From Ruminococcus flavefaciens ATCC 19208 (GTDB taxonomy: Bacteria; Bacillota; Clostridia; Oscillospirales; Ruminococcaceae), in the NCBI RefSeq assembly GCF_000518765.1, contig NZ_KI912490.1, positions 509,700 to 573,699 of the forward strand: DNA of 64,000 nucleotides, in the 5' to 3' direction. Below the pieces are notes generated by a model. That model worked only from the letters and a program-made list of their open reading frames with translations. It did not search any database and had not been told where the DNA came from. The position numbers and the translations under genes are program-made. Position 1 is the stretch's first letter; every line of letters begins with the position of its first letter. This document shows positions 51,946 through 59,647 of the stretch, piece after piece.

Positions 51946-52197
51946 AGCAAATGAAGATTATTGGTATTCAACATCAAGTACCCTCCCCTCTCATGTGCTT
52001 GATATTGAGTATTAGTTCACTTGCACGCCATAGAAATAGTTTTGTCAAGTAATAAAACTAACCCCTTTCATTTGTAATTTTTTCATGTTTTCTATTCTCA
52101 ATAATTTGTTTTAACTTATCGTCTATGGCTCGACTCACAGTGCTAAACGAGAAATCGTTTGAGTCGAATATCCGCTCCCTCTGAGCGGATTTTTTTT
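51946..52197 (+). ncRNA. Candidate structured small RNA, about 250 nt
   Basis: Own promoter upstream and a strong terminator at the end, no ORF inside. Helix 1: 51963-51981 with 51995-52013, 19 positions with one C-A mismatch and several G-U pairs, closing a 13-base loop CCTCCCCTCTCAT that is complementary to Shine-Dalgarno sequences. Helix 2: GCCATAGA (52027-52034) with TCTATGGC (52122-52129), enclosing an A+T-rich region with ACCCCTTTC. Helix 3: CGACTC 52131-52136 / GAGTCG 52161-52166 with inner AAACGA-GAAA-TCGTTT and an eight-base bulge. Helix 4 is the terminator. I do not recognise it as 6S, tmRNA, SRP or RNase P RNA. Confidence 0.65.
52170..52197 (+). terminator. Terminator of the predicted ncRNA
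   Basis: ATCCGCTC (52170-52177) pairs perfectly with GAGCGGAT (52183-52190), followed by seven T. Confidence 0.93.
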
Positions 52198-52234
52198 GCA
52201 TTGTGAAACTTGCGTGAAAGATTATATAATCCGC

Positions 52235-52263
52235 TTGACAAATTCTATAATCAGTGATAGTAT
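52235..52263 (+). promoter_or_regulatory. Promoter of the ribbon-helix-helix gene
   Basis: TTGACA (52235-52240), 17-base spacer, TAGTAT (52258-52263). Confidence 0.75.
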
Positions 52264-52294
52264 ATATGTAATGAAGAAGGGAAGTGATGTACCC

Positions 52295-52939
52295 GTGAAA
52301 AAAAGTGTATACAGTCTCGTCCTTATGGACGATGTTATAAAAGCCGTGGACGAACAGGCTTACCGACTGGGAACGAGCCGTTCAAATCTGATAAATCAGA
52401 TACTTGCCGAGCACCTTTCCTGCGTTACTCCCGAAATGCGAATGAGGGAGATATTTGAACAGGTGGCAGAGCTTGTGAGCAGCAGCTTCCGTATACAGGA
52501 GCAGCGTTCACCGTCGCTTATGACTGTTCGGACGGCTCTCGAATACAAGTATCGTCCCACGATCAATTATAAAGTGGAGCTTGAACGCTCACCGTCGGAT
52601 TATATAGGTACGCTCAGAGTGAATATAAGGACGCAGAGTGCTGCATTGATAGATATGTTCCACAGCTTTTTTGCGTACCGCGCAAAGCTTGAAAATTCTT
52701 ATCTACAGCAGCTCGGTATAAATAAGTACAGCTGCGAGATAGGTGACGGAAGCTTTTCGAGAAGGCTTATAAATACAGGAACGCTGTCAGGCGAGCAGGT
52801 GGGCGAGGCAATAGGCGAGTACATCAAGGACCTCGACCATGCAGTGAAGGTATATTTTGCATCTCCGTCGGAATTCGGCGAGAGTGCTCATATACTTGAA
52901 AAGAATTATCGGGCACTACTGGGCAGGTATATCATTTAG
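52295..52939 (+). CDS. Ribbon-helix-helix (CopG-like) protein upstream of clpB
   Basis: 214 residues from GTG 52295, with AAGGGAAG ten bases upstream; the ATG at 52271 would be almost leaderless. N-terminal RHH fold: KKSVYSLVLMDDVIKAVDEQAYRLGTSRSNLINQILAEHL. The remaining 160 residues are unrecognised and mixed alpha/beta, perhaps a ligand- or partner-binding part. It lies 51 bases upstream of clpB, same strand, and may share its transcript. Confidence 0.75.
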   Translation: MKKSVYSLVLMDDVIKAVDEQAYRLGTSRSNLINQILAEHLSCVTPEMRMREIFEQVAELVSSSFRIQEQRSPSLMTVRTALEYKYRPTINYKVELERSPSDYIGTLRVNIRTQSAALIDMFHSFFAYRAKLENSYLQQLGINKYSCEIGDGSFSRRLINTGTLSGEQVGEAIGEYIKDLDHAVKVYFASPSEFGESAHILEKNYRALLGRYII

Positions 52940-52990
52940 TTCAGAGAATAATGTGATGATAAGAAAGAAAATGTGAATGGAGGAATAAAT

Positions 52991-55588
52991 ATGAATGCAG
53001 AGAAATTGACTCAGAAATCAATAGATGCCGTAAGAAAGGCTCAGAGTATAGCTGTAATGCAGTCAAACTCGGTGATCGAGCCTATTCACCTGCTTGCAGG
53101 ACTTGTTCGTCAGGAAAACGGACTTATACCGCAGCTCCTCAAAAAAATGAATATAGATGTGGATATCTTCGATTCCGAAGTAGAAAAGAAGATAAATTCA
53201 CTCCCAAAGGTAACAGGCAGCGGAAGAAGCAGCAATATCGGTATCTCGGCTGAGTGCGACAGAGTTCTCACATCGGCTGAGGGTATTGCTTCAAATATGA
53301 AGGACGAATTCGTGTCCGTTGAGCACCTTATGCTTGCCCTTATCGACAGCAAGGACAGAGATGTATCTCAGCTGTTCGGTACTTTCAATATTGCCCGTGA
53401 CAGCTTTCTCAGCGCACTTATGTCCGTGAGAGGAAATACAAGAGTTACCAGTGAAAATCCCGAGGACACATACGATGTCCTTACAAAATACGGTCAGGAG
53501 CTTGTGGGACTTGCGAGGAGAAATAAGCTCGACCCAGTTATCGGCAGAGACAGCGAGATACGAAACGTTATCCGCATCCTCTCAAGAAAGACGAAAAACA
53601 ACCCTGTGCTCATTGGTGAGCCGGGCGTCGGAAAAACTGCCATTGCTGAGGGACTTGCCCTCCGTATCGTGGCAGGAGATGTCCCCGACAGTCTTAAAGA
53701 CCGAAAGGTGTTCTCCCTTGATATGGGAGCTCTCGTGGCAGGAGCGAAGTACCGCGGCGAATTTGAGGAGCGTCTGAAAGCTGTTCTCAACGAGATAAAG
53801 AACAGCAACGGACAGATACTGCTCTTTATTGATGAGCTCCATACTATCGTCGGCGCAGGCAAGACCGATGGAGCTATGGACGCAGGCAATCTTTTGAAGC
53901 CTATGCTTGCAAGAGGTGAGCTGCACTGTATCGGTGCTACTACACTTAACGAGTACCGCCAGTACATCGAGAAAGACCCGGCATTGGAGCGCCGTTTTCA
54001 GCCTGTTATGGTTGATGAGCCAAGCGTTGAGGATACAATATCAATACTTCGTGGCCTGAAAGAGCGTTACGAGGTATTCCACGGCGTTAAGATAAGCGAC
54101 AATGCACTTATTTCAGCTGCAATGCTTTCAAATCGTTATATCACAGACCGTTTCCTGCCTGATAAGGCTATTGACCTCATAGATGAAGCCTGCGCGACTA
54201 TACGTACGGAAATGGACTCTATGCCTACCGAACTCGATGTTATCTCACGTAAGATAGTTCAGCTCGAAATTGAAGAAGCTGCACTGAAAAAGGAAAGCGA
54301 CAATATCTCTCAGGAGCACCTTGAAGAGATACAGAAAGAGCTTGCAGAGCTTCGTGAGAAGTTCAACAGCATGAAGGCAAAGTGGGAGAACGAAAAGAAC
54401 GATATCTCCGCTGTTCAGAAGCTTCGTGAGGAGATCGAAAAGACAGGCGGCGAAATAGACAAGGCAGAGCGCGAATACGATCTTAACAAGGCTGCCGAGC
54501 TGAAATACGGCAAGCTTCCGCAGCTCCAAAAGGAACTGGAAGAGCTTGAAAAGCAGGCAGAGCATGATGTGGAGAACGGCAGACTGCTGCGTGACAGAGT
54601 TACAGAGGACGAGATTGCAAAGATAGTATGCCGCTGGACAGGTATTCCCGTATCAAAGCTCATGGAGGGCGAAAAGGAGAAGATACTCGGTCTTGAAGGA
54701 CTTCTTCACAAGAGAGTTATCGGACAGGACGAGGCGGTAACTAAGGTCAGCGAAGCTATCCTGCGTTCACGTGCAGGTATACAGGCTCCCGACAGACCTA
54801 TCGGTTCGTTCCTCTTCCTCGGACCTACAGGTGTCGGCAAAACTGAGCTTGCAAAGGCACTTTCAGAGATACTCTTCGATGATGAGAGAAATATTATCCG
54901 TATCGACATGAGCGAATATATGGAGAAATTCAGCGTAAGCAGACTCATTGGTGCGCCTCCCGGCTATGTCGGTTATGATGAGGGCGGTCAGCTTACTGAA
55001 GCAGTTCGCAGAAAGCCTTATTCTGTAGTTCTCTTTGATGAGATAGAAAAGGCTCACCCCGATGTGTTCAATATACTCCTGCAAGTCCTTGATGACGGCC
55101 GTATAACCGATTCACAGGGCAGAACAGTTGACTTCAAGAATACAATAATCATACTCACATCAAATCTCGGTTCACCTTATATCCTTGAGGGGATTGACGA
55201 AAAGGGCGAGATAACGGACGAAGCACGTTCACAGGTGGAGGGACTCCTCAAAACACAGTTCAGACCTGAGTTTCTTAATCGTCTTGATGAGATAATCTTC
55301 TACAAGCCGCTGGCTAAGACGGAGATAGTCAAGATCGTAGATCTTATGCTTGCAGACCTCCAAAAGCGTCTTGATGACAAGCACATACGTATAAATGTAA
55401 GCGATGCGGCTAAGAATTACATCGTTGAATGCGGTTACGATCCGAATTTCGGTGCAAGACCGCTGAGAAGATTTATTCAGCGCAATGTTGAGACTCTTGC
55501 GGCAAAGCGTATAATTGGCGGCAATCTGTCGGCAGGTGACATTATAGATATAGACCTTGATGCAAATGGAAAGCTGACTGCGGATTAA
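52991..55588 (+). CDS. clpB: Protein disaggregase ClpB
   Basis: 865 residues from ATG 52991 (GGAGG upstream). Hexameric AAA+ chaperone that resolves aggregates with DnaK. N domain (1-145), AAA-1 with [13 protein letters not shown] and [10 protein letters not shown], coiled-coil middle domain (about 400-520) that distinguishes ClpB from ClpA/C, AAA-2 with [12 protein letters not shown] and GYVGYDEGG. No CIRCE (GCACTC-N9-GAGTGC) or CtsR-type repeat is seen upstream. Confidence 0.96.
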   Translation: MNAEKLTQKSIDAVRKAQSIAVMQSNSVIEPIHLLAGLVRQENGLIPQLLKKMNIDVDIFDSEVEKKINSLPKVTGSGRSSNIGISAECDRVLTSAEGIASNMKDEFVSVEHLMLALIDSKDRDVSQLFGTFNIARDSFLSALMSVRGNTRVTSENPEDTYDVLTKYGQELVGLARRNKLDPVIGRDSEIRNVIRILSRKTKNNPVLIGEPGVGKTAIAEGLALRIVAGDVPDSLKDRKVFSLDMGALVAGAKYRGEFEERLKAVLNEIKNSNGQILLFIDELHTIVGAGKTDGAMDAGNLLKPMLARGELHCIGATTLNEYRQYIEKDPALERRFQPVMVDEPSVEDTISILRGLKERYEVFHGVKISDNALISAAMLSNRYITDRFLPDKAIDLIDEACATIRTEMDSMPTELDVISRKIVQLEIEEAALKKESDNISQEHLEEIQKELAELREKFNSMKAKWENEKNDISAVQKLREEIEKTGGEIDKAEREYDLNKAAELKYGKLPQLQKELEELEKQAEHDVENGRLLRDRVTEDEIAKIVCRWTGIPVSKLMEGEKEKILGLEGLLHKRVIGQDEAVTKVSEAILRSRAGIQAPDRPIGSFLFLGPTGVGKTELAKALSEILFDDERNIIRIDMSEYMEKFSVSRLIGAPPGYVGYDEGGQLTEAVRRKPYSVVLFDEIEKAHPDVFNILLQVLDDGRITDSQGRTVDFKNTIIILTSNLGSPYILEGIDEKGEITDEARSQVEGLLKTQFRPEFLNRLDEIIFYKPLAKTEIVKIVDLMLADLQKRLDDKHIRINVSDAAKNYIVECGYDPNFGARPLRRFIQRNVETLAAKRIIGGNLSAGDIIDIDLDANGKLTAD

Positions 55589-55601
55589 TGTATAAAGTTT
55601 C

Positions 55602-55647
55602 AGCCATAGTATCCCTGACAGTATGTGGAGATACTATGGCTTTTTTG
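55602..55647 (+). terminator. Terminator after clpB
   Basis: AGCCATAGTATC (55602-55613) pairs with GATACTATGGCT (55630-55641), followed by a T tract. Confidence 0.93.
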
Positions 55648-56003
55648 TGCCTGTCGGAGCTTTAAAAATGACAGATCATGTTGAAAAACGGGATTTTTTG
55701 CATGAGTTCACAAAAAGTTTAGAAAATCTGTCGTGAAAACGTTGATTTTTTTACCTTCAAAGGGCTGATTTCACTGTATATTTCGGAATATTTTGGCTAT
55801 AATATACAAAAAGTAAAATAATATTTGCTTCGTCTCACCGCTTTCAACGGAAAATAGGCAAATTCTATGGCGGTTTTGAATAAAAATGGGGCTGTATACA
55901 GCCAAATATAGGTAGATTTGTCATTTTTTTTTGAATTCCTTGACAAATCATCACAAAGGGTATATAATTCAATTGTAAAATCTTATTTATGGAGGATAAA
56001 ACT
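55648..56003 (+). other. Gap upstream of hup
   Basis: A+T-rich, no gene seen. The consensus promoter at 55940-55968 is the only clear signal. Confidence 0.5.
55940..55968 (+). promoter_or_regulatory. Consensus sigma-A promoter of hup
   Basis: TTGACA (55940-55945), 17-base spacer, TATAAT (55963-55968): full consensus, fitting an abundant product. Confidence 0.93.
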
Positions 56004-56279
56004 ATGACAAAGACCGAGTTAATCAGTGCAGTTGCCGATAAGGCTGACTTCACAAAGAAGAATGCAGAGACTGCTGTAAACGCTATCATCTCAACAATTA
56101 CAGATGCTCTCGCAAGCGGGGAGAAGGTTTCAATCGTAGGCTTTGGAACATTTGAAGTTCGTGACCGTAAGGAGAAGCAGGTAATCAACCCTCAGACAAA
56201 GAAGATGATGACAGCTCCAGCATCAAAGGCTCCTGCTTTCAAGGCTGGTCAGGCTTTCAAGAACGCTGTAAACAAGTAA
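56004..56279 (+). CDS. hup: DNA-binding protein HU
   Basis: 91 residues from ATG 56004 (GGAGG upstream). Nucleoid protein that bends DNA. KTELISAVADKADFTKKNAE, VGFGTFEVRDRKEKQVINPQT and APAFKAGQAFKNAVNK cover the dimer, arm and tail. Highly biased codons. Followed after 19 bases by a Lys/Ala/Pro-rich protein. Confidence 0.97.
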   Translation: MTKTELISAVADKADFTKKNAETAVNAIISTITDALASGEKVSIVGFGTFEVRDRKEKQVINPQTKKMMTAPASKAPAFKAGQAFKNAVNK

Positions 56280-56298
56280 TTCTAAGGAGGATACTATC

Positions 56299-56718
56299 AT
56301 GCCGGAGAAGAAGACTGCAGAAACAAAAGTAGTTGAGACAGCTGCTCCTGTAGAGGAGAAGAAGGCTGCTGCTGCAAAGAAGCCAGCTGAGAAAAAGGCT
56401 GCTGCAAAGAAGCCTGCTGAGAAGAAGGCTCCAGCTGCTAAGAAGCCAGCAGAGAAGAAAGCTGCTGCTAAGAAGCCTGCTGCAAAGAAGGCTCCAGCTG
56501 CTAAGAAGCCTGCTGCTAAGAAGGAAACAGCTGAGGAGAGAAAGGTATTCATTCAGTACAACGGTGCTGAAGTTGCAGGTACAGACCTCATTGACAAGGC
56601 AAAGGCTGTTGCCGGAGTAAAGTCTGCTAAGAGCGTCGTTGTATATGTAAGACCTGAGATCAACAAGGTATATTACGTAATAGACGATAACACATTCGGC
56701 AATTTTGATCTTTTCTAA
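56299..56718 (+). CDS. Histone-H1-like Lys/Ala/Pro-repeat protein with small C-terminal domain
   Basis: 139 residues. Residues 1-20 are neutral, 20-78 are AAKKPAEKK-type repeats (about seven to eight), very basic and like eukaryotic H1 or AlgP tails. The last 60 residues (ERKVFIQYNGAEVAGTDLIDKAKAV...VYVRPEINKVYYVIDD) form a small alpha/beta domain that I associate with DUF6465. Strong AAGGAGG site; co-transcribed with hup. Likely DNA or RNA compaction; the domain role is unknown. Confidence 0.82.
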   Translation: MPEKKTAETKVVETAAPVEEKKAAAAKKPAEKKAAAKKPAEKKAPAAKKPAEKKAAAKKPAAKKAPAAKKPAAKKETAEERKVFIQYNGAEVAGTDLIDKAKAVAGVKSAKSVVVYVRPEINKVYYVIDDNTFGNFDLF

Positions 56719-56724
56719 GAATTG

Positions 56725-56753
56725 AAAGGCTCCGCTTTATGCGGAGCTTTTTT
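56725..56753 (+). terminator. Terminator after the hup operon
   Basis: GCTCCGC (56729-56735) pairs with GCGGAGC (56741-56747), loop TTTAT, then TTTTTT. Confidence 0.93.
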
Positions 56754-56840
56754 GCGCCATGCGGGGAGCCCCCGCAGCCAAGTTCGCGTTTCAGTAAAAC
56801 TGATGCGCTGATTTATTTTCCGCGCATGATGTTGTATCAA
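56754..56840. repeat. Diverged relative of the 16.2-kb tandem repeat
   Basis: GCGGGGAGCCCCCGCAGCCAAGTTCGCG parallels the copy at 16283-16310, and TTATTTTCCGCGCATGATG parallels TTACTTTCCGCGAGTGTCG. The hairpin GCGGGG/CCCCGC (56761-56775) keeps the structure although bases differ. Single copy here. Confidence 0.6.
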
Positions 56841-56859
56841 AATTGTAACACACATAAAC

Positions 56860-56884
56860 AAGGCTCTCCATACAGGAGAGCCTT
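56860..56884 (-). terminator. Terminator for the dockerin-protein gene
   Basis: AAGGCTCTC (56860-56868) pairs with GAGAGCCTT (56876-56884). On the minus strand TTGTTTATG follows. Confidence 0.65.
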
Positions 56885-56968
56885 ATACTATATCATGTTT
56901 TTATCAGTTTAAATAATCTTTTGTAAAAGCGTGTGTCATCAGCTTATACTGCGCTTTCGGTAGTTACC

Positions 56969-59308
56969 TTATGATGCAGGTGTTGGGTCAAAACCGAGGA
57001 GTATGCGCTGTATTGCAAGTGCGTCCAGAGTTGAAATTCCATCGCCGTTCATATCACCGAGTGCAATTCCTCTTTTTGTGATATGTTGTGCGTCAGTACC
57101 GTTTTCGCCGTACTTGTTAGGATTTGCAAGAGACTGCATTATAAGAACAACGTCGCCCATGTCGAGTGAACCGTCTCCGTTGGCATCTCCCTTATCGCCG
57201 CTGTATTCTTCAACTTCAAGTTCGCTGCGGATGATAGTATTTGTATCAGGAGAAACATAGATATTACCTGAAACAATGTCGCCCTTGCGGATATCTGAGT
57301 CAAAGCAACTGTTTATAGTGTAAGCACCAACGTTGCTTATAACAAATCCGTTTTCTGAACCGATAGTGAAGTCTGTAACCTCAGCGTTGTTGATCTTTAC
57401 GAGCTTAGCTGACTTATCAGCTGAATTGATGTAGACTATAAAAGAGAATTCAACTGATTGTGTGTCATAAACAGTGCGGTCGGATGATTCACCTTCTACA
57501 TTGCACTTGAAGCTGCCGTCTGTACCAATTTTTACGATATAAGTACCGCCCTTGAGTGTGTTGAACTCATCGGCTGAAACAGAAGTATCACCGTCAAGTG
57601 ACTCTATCTTGATGTATTCGGGATAAATGTTTGTGATATCCCATAAGTAATCGGTCCTTAAAACCTCAAAATTGCCCTTGTTTGAATGTCTGTTTACGCT
57701 GTGGTAAGCACTGATAGCAAGACCGCTCAGATCGAGTGACTCGCCCTCGTCGTAGATAGTCTTTGTTGGGATAGTCTTTATCTCGTTGAAGTGGTCAACG
57801 CCTGTACCGTACATCCAGAGTTCAGGTTCTGTATATGTTGTTGAATTGTCGGGAACATCGTTATTTGTACCGCCGTAAGGGTAAGATACATTAGCTGTTG
57901 TGGTAGGGCTCGGGTTATAGTGAGTTGTAACAGAATATAGATCAATTCTGAAAATATCATAGAGATAGTTTACAGCCATATGGCTTTGATTAGCAGTTAC
58001 TATTATATTATCGCCCTTATTGAGGCTCTTTAGTATTTCAGTGACTTTTTCTTCCGAAAGACCGTCTTCGAGGCGGAGAGAGCTTAAAGTGTATTTTATA
58101 CCGCCGCTGAGATAAAGCTCCTTATAGCTGCCACAATCAGCATAGCTGTCGAAAGTACCTCTGAACGATGTGCGGTCATATTCTTTTACACTTGTTACCG
58201 GAGCAGTTAACGTAGTTGTGATCGTAGTAGTTGTTACAGGCTGAGTAACTGCCTTATCGGTAACTGTTACCTGGAATGACTTTTTATCTGCGCCTGTACC
58301 GCTGCCGTATATTACGTAGATAGTATATGTGCCGGGCTTTGTGTTGTCGAATTCAGATGCATCGACAGTATAGTAATCAGAATCAAATGATGCACCGAAA
58401 ACATCACCGTGCATACCCTTTGAGTTCTCATATATTCCATATGCACGGCTGCCTGATAGGTCAAGCTCTTCGCCTATTGCATAAGTGGTCTTGGTGGGAT
58501 ATGACATTACAGAAAGAGCATACTTTTCCCAGTATTCTGTAGTAACAGGCAATGTCGTGTTAATGCAGGTGGTCGTTGTCGTTATTGATGTCTGGACGCT
58601 TGTTGCTGTAGTTGTGCCCTCAAGAGTCTTTTCTATATTTATAATAGTATCAGAAGCTGAAAGGGTAACATTTATTATATTGCCCTTGCTCAGCGAATTG
58701 ACGATCGCTGCAAGTGATTCGCCATATGGATATTTTTCGTTGTTGATGAAATAGAGATAACCGTCCTCTGCATGGTCGAAAACGCCTGCGATACCGTGAA
58801 CTTCATTATCCTCCACAGTTACAGTGGTATCGTTTTCTGTGCTTGCACTTTTGAAGGTGATGATGTAATGATCGTCAGTGTGCTCGGGATTATCTACATA
58901 TGTATATTCCATATTCAGTTTTTCACCGACTTTGGGTTTGTGACCGAGCTTGTTTGTGAGGTGCTGTAATTCAAGCGGAGCGTTGAAGAAGTATTTGCCT
59001 GCTTTATCGAGTGTTACTGAGTCGTTGTCGATAGCAGTTATAATACCGCTTGCACTGGAAGTTACTGTCGGAAAACAGCATGAAGCAGCAGGATAGCAGT
59101 CATAGCAAGCAGCACAGCCGTTTGAAGCAACGTGTATTTCGCTTTTTGGCACTTCCTTATGACAGAGCATACACTTTGCCATATAGGCTTCCTGTGCTGT
59201 ATCAGCGGCTACAGCTACTGATGTACTTGTGATCGTAGGTGCAGCAGAAATCATTGATGCTGACATTGCAGCTGCAAGTGTGATTGATAATAATTTTTTG
59301 AATAGCAT
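56969..59308 (-). CDS. Secreted dockerin protein with Cys-rich head and repeated beta domains, no known catalytic domain
   Basis: 779 residues. Signal peptide (about 1-35). A Cys-rich head with C46-x2-C49 and C65-x2-C68-x2-C71, plus CC at 77-78, like a small zinc finger. Then three similar beta-rich modules separated by Thr linkers (GIITAIDNDSVTLDKAG, GIAGVFDHAEDGYLYF, FRGTFDSYADCGSYKELYL) and two Ig-like modules with YPTKTTYAIGEELDLSG and IPTKTIYDEGESLDLSG. C-terminal type I dockerin: DANGDGSLDMGDVVLIMQ and DMNGDGISTLDALAIQ. A structural or adhesive cellulosome component is most likely. AAGGAGG precedes the start. Confidence 0.85.
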   Translation of the reverse strand: MLFKKLLSITLAAAMSASMISAAPTITSTSVAVAADTAQEAYMAKCMLCHKEVPKSEIHVASNGCAACYDCYPAASCCFPTVTSSASGIITAIDNDSVTLDKAGKYFFNAPLELQHLTNKLGHKPKVGEKLNMEYTYVDNPEHTDDHYIITFKSASTENDTTVTVEDNEVHGIAGVFDHAEDGYLYFINNEKYPYGESLAAIVNSLSKGNIINVTLSASDTIINIEKTLEGTTTATSVQTSITTTTTCINTTLPVTTEYWEKYALSVMSYPTKTTYAIGEELDLSGSRAYGIYENSKGMHGDVFGASFDSDYYTVDASEFDNTKPGTYTIYVIYGSGTGADKKSFQVTVTDKAVTQPVTTTTITTTLTAPVTSVKEYDRTSFRGTFDSYADCGSYKELYLSGGIKYTLSSLRLEDGLSEEKVTEILKSLNKGDNIIVTANQSHMAVNYLYDIFRIDLYSVTTHYNPSPTTTANVSYPYGGTNNDVPDNSTTYTEPELWMYGTGVDHFNEIKTIPTKTIYDEGESLDLSGLAISAYHSVNRHSNKGNFEVLRTDYLWDITNIYPEYIKIESLDGDTSVSADEFNTLKGGTYIVKIGTDGSFKCNVEGESSDRTVYDTQSVEFSFIVYINSADKSAKLVKINNAEVTDFTIGSENGFVISNVGAYTINSCFDSDIRKGDIVSGNIYVSPDTNTIIRSELEVEEYSGDKGDANGDGSLDMGDVVLIMQSLANPNKYGENGTDAQHITKRGIALGDMNGDGISTLDALAIQRILLGFDPTPAS

Positions 59309-59647
59309 AAATAATACCTCCTTTGTAAATTTTTCATGCTTTCTATTACTTAGACGGAGCAGGAAAAATAAACTCTCACATTTTTTCAGAAAAATATTAT
59401 GAACTTTTTATGAATGGATATATTGCTTTTATTACTATATATAATATATGAATAGCAAAATAATTACCATGCGAGATGATAATTGACGGATTGTGTGAGA
59501 TTATTTATACTTATAGCACAAAACATCATCTAATAAGTATTATATGTCATTGAAAATACAGATATTGGAATATATAATATAGACAGTGAGAAAAGGTATG
59601 CAATAGGCATACTGTTCAGAGGATATTAAAATCTGGAGGGATTTGCA
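59309..59647. other. Divergent gap between two dockerin genes
   Basis: 339 bp, A+T-rich. Plus-strand promoter at 59550-59578; no clear minus-strand promoter. No gene or operator palindrome seen. Confidence 0.5.
59550..59578 (+). promoter_or_regulatory. Promoter of the pectate lyase gene
   Basis: TTGAAA (59550-59555), 17-base spacer, TATAAT (59573-59578). Confidence 0.85.

Noticed and set aside
51946-52197. 6S RNA, tmRNA, SRP RNA or RNase P RNA identity for the ncRNA
   Set aside because: No single long rod with a central bubble as in 6S RNA, no tRNA-like ends or tag frame as in tmRNA, and none of the conserved cores of SRP or RNase P RNA that I can recognise.
52271-52939. ATG 52271 as start of the ribbon-helix-helix gene
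   Set aside because: It lies at about the predicted transcription start, so it would be leaderless; GTG 52295 has a ribosome binding site and begins right at the RHH fold.
52940-52990. Heat-shock operator (CIRCE or CtsR) before clpB
   Set aside because: The 51-base gap has no GCACTC-N9-GAGTGC or GGTCAAANANNGGTCAAA-like sequence.
56350-56530. Non-coding tandem repeat
   Set aside because: The periodicity is codon-level (Ala, Lys, Pro, Glu) inside an intact gene with a ribosome binding site and terminator.
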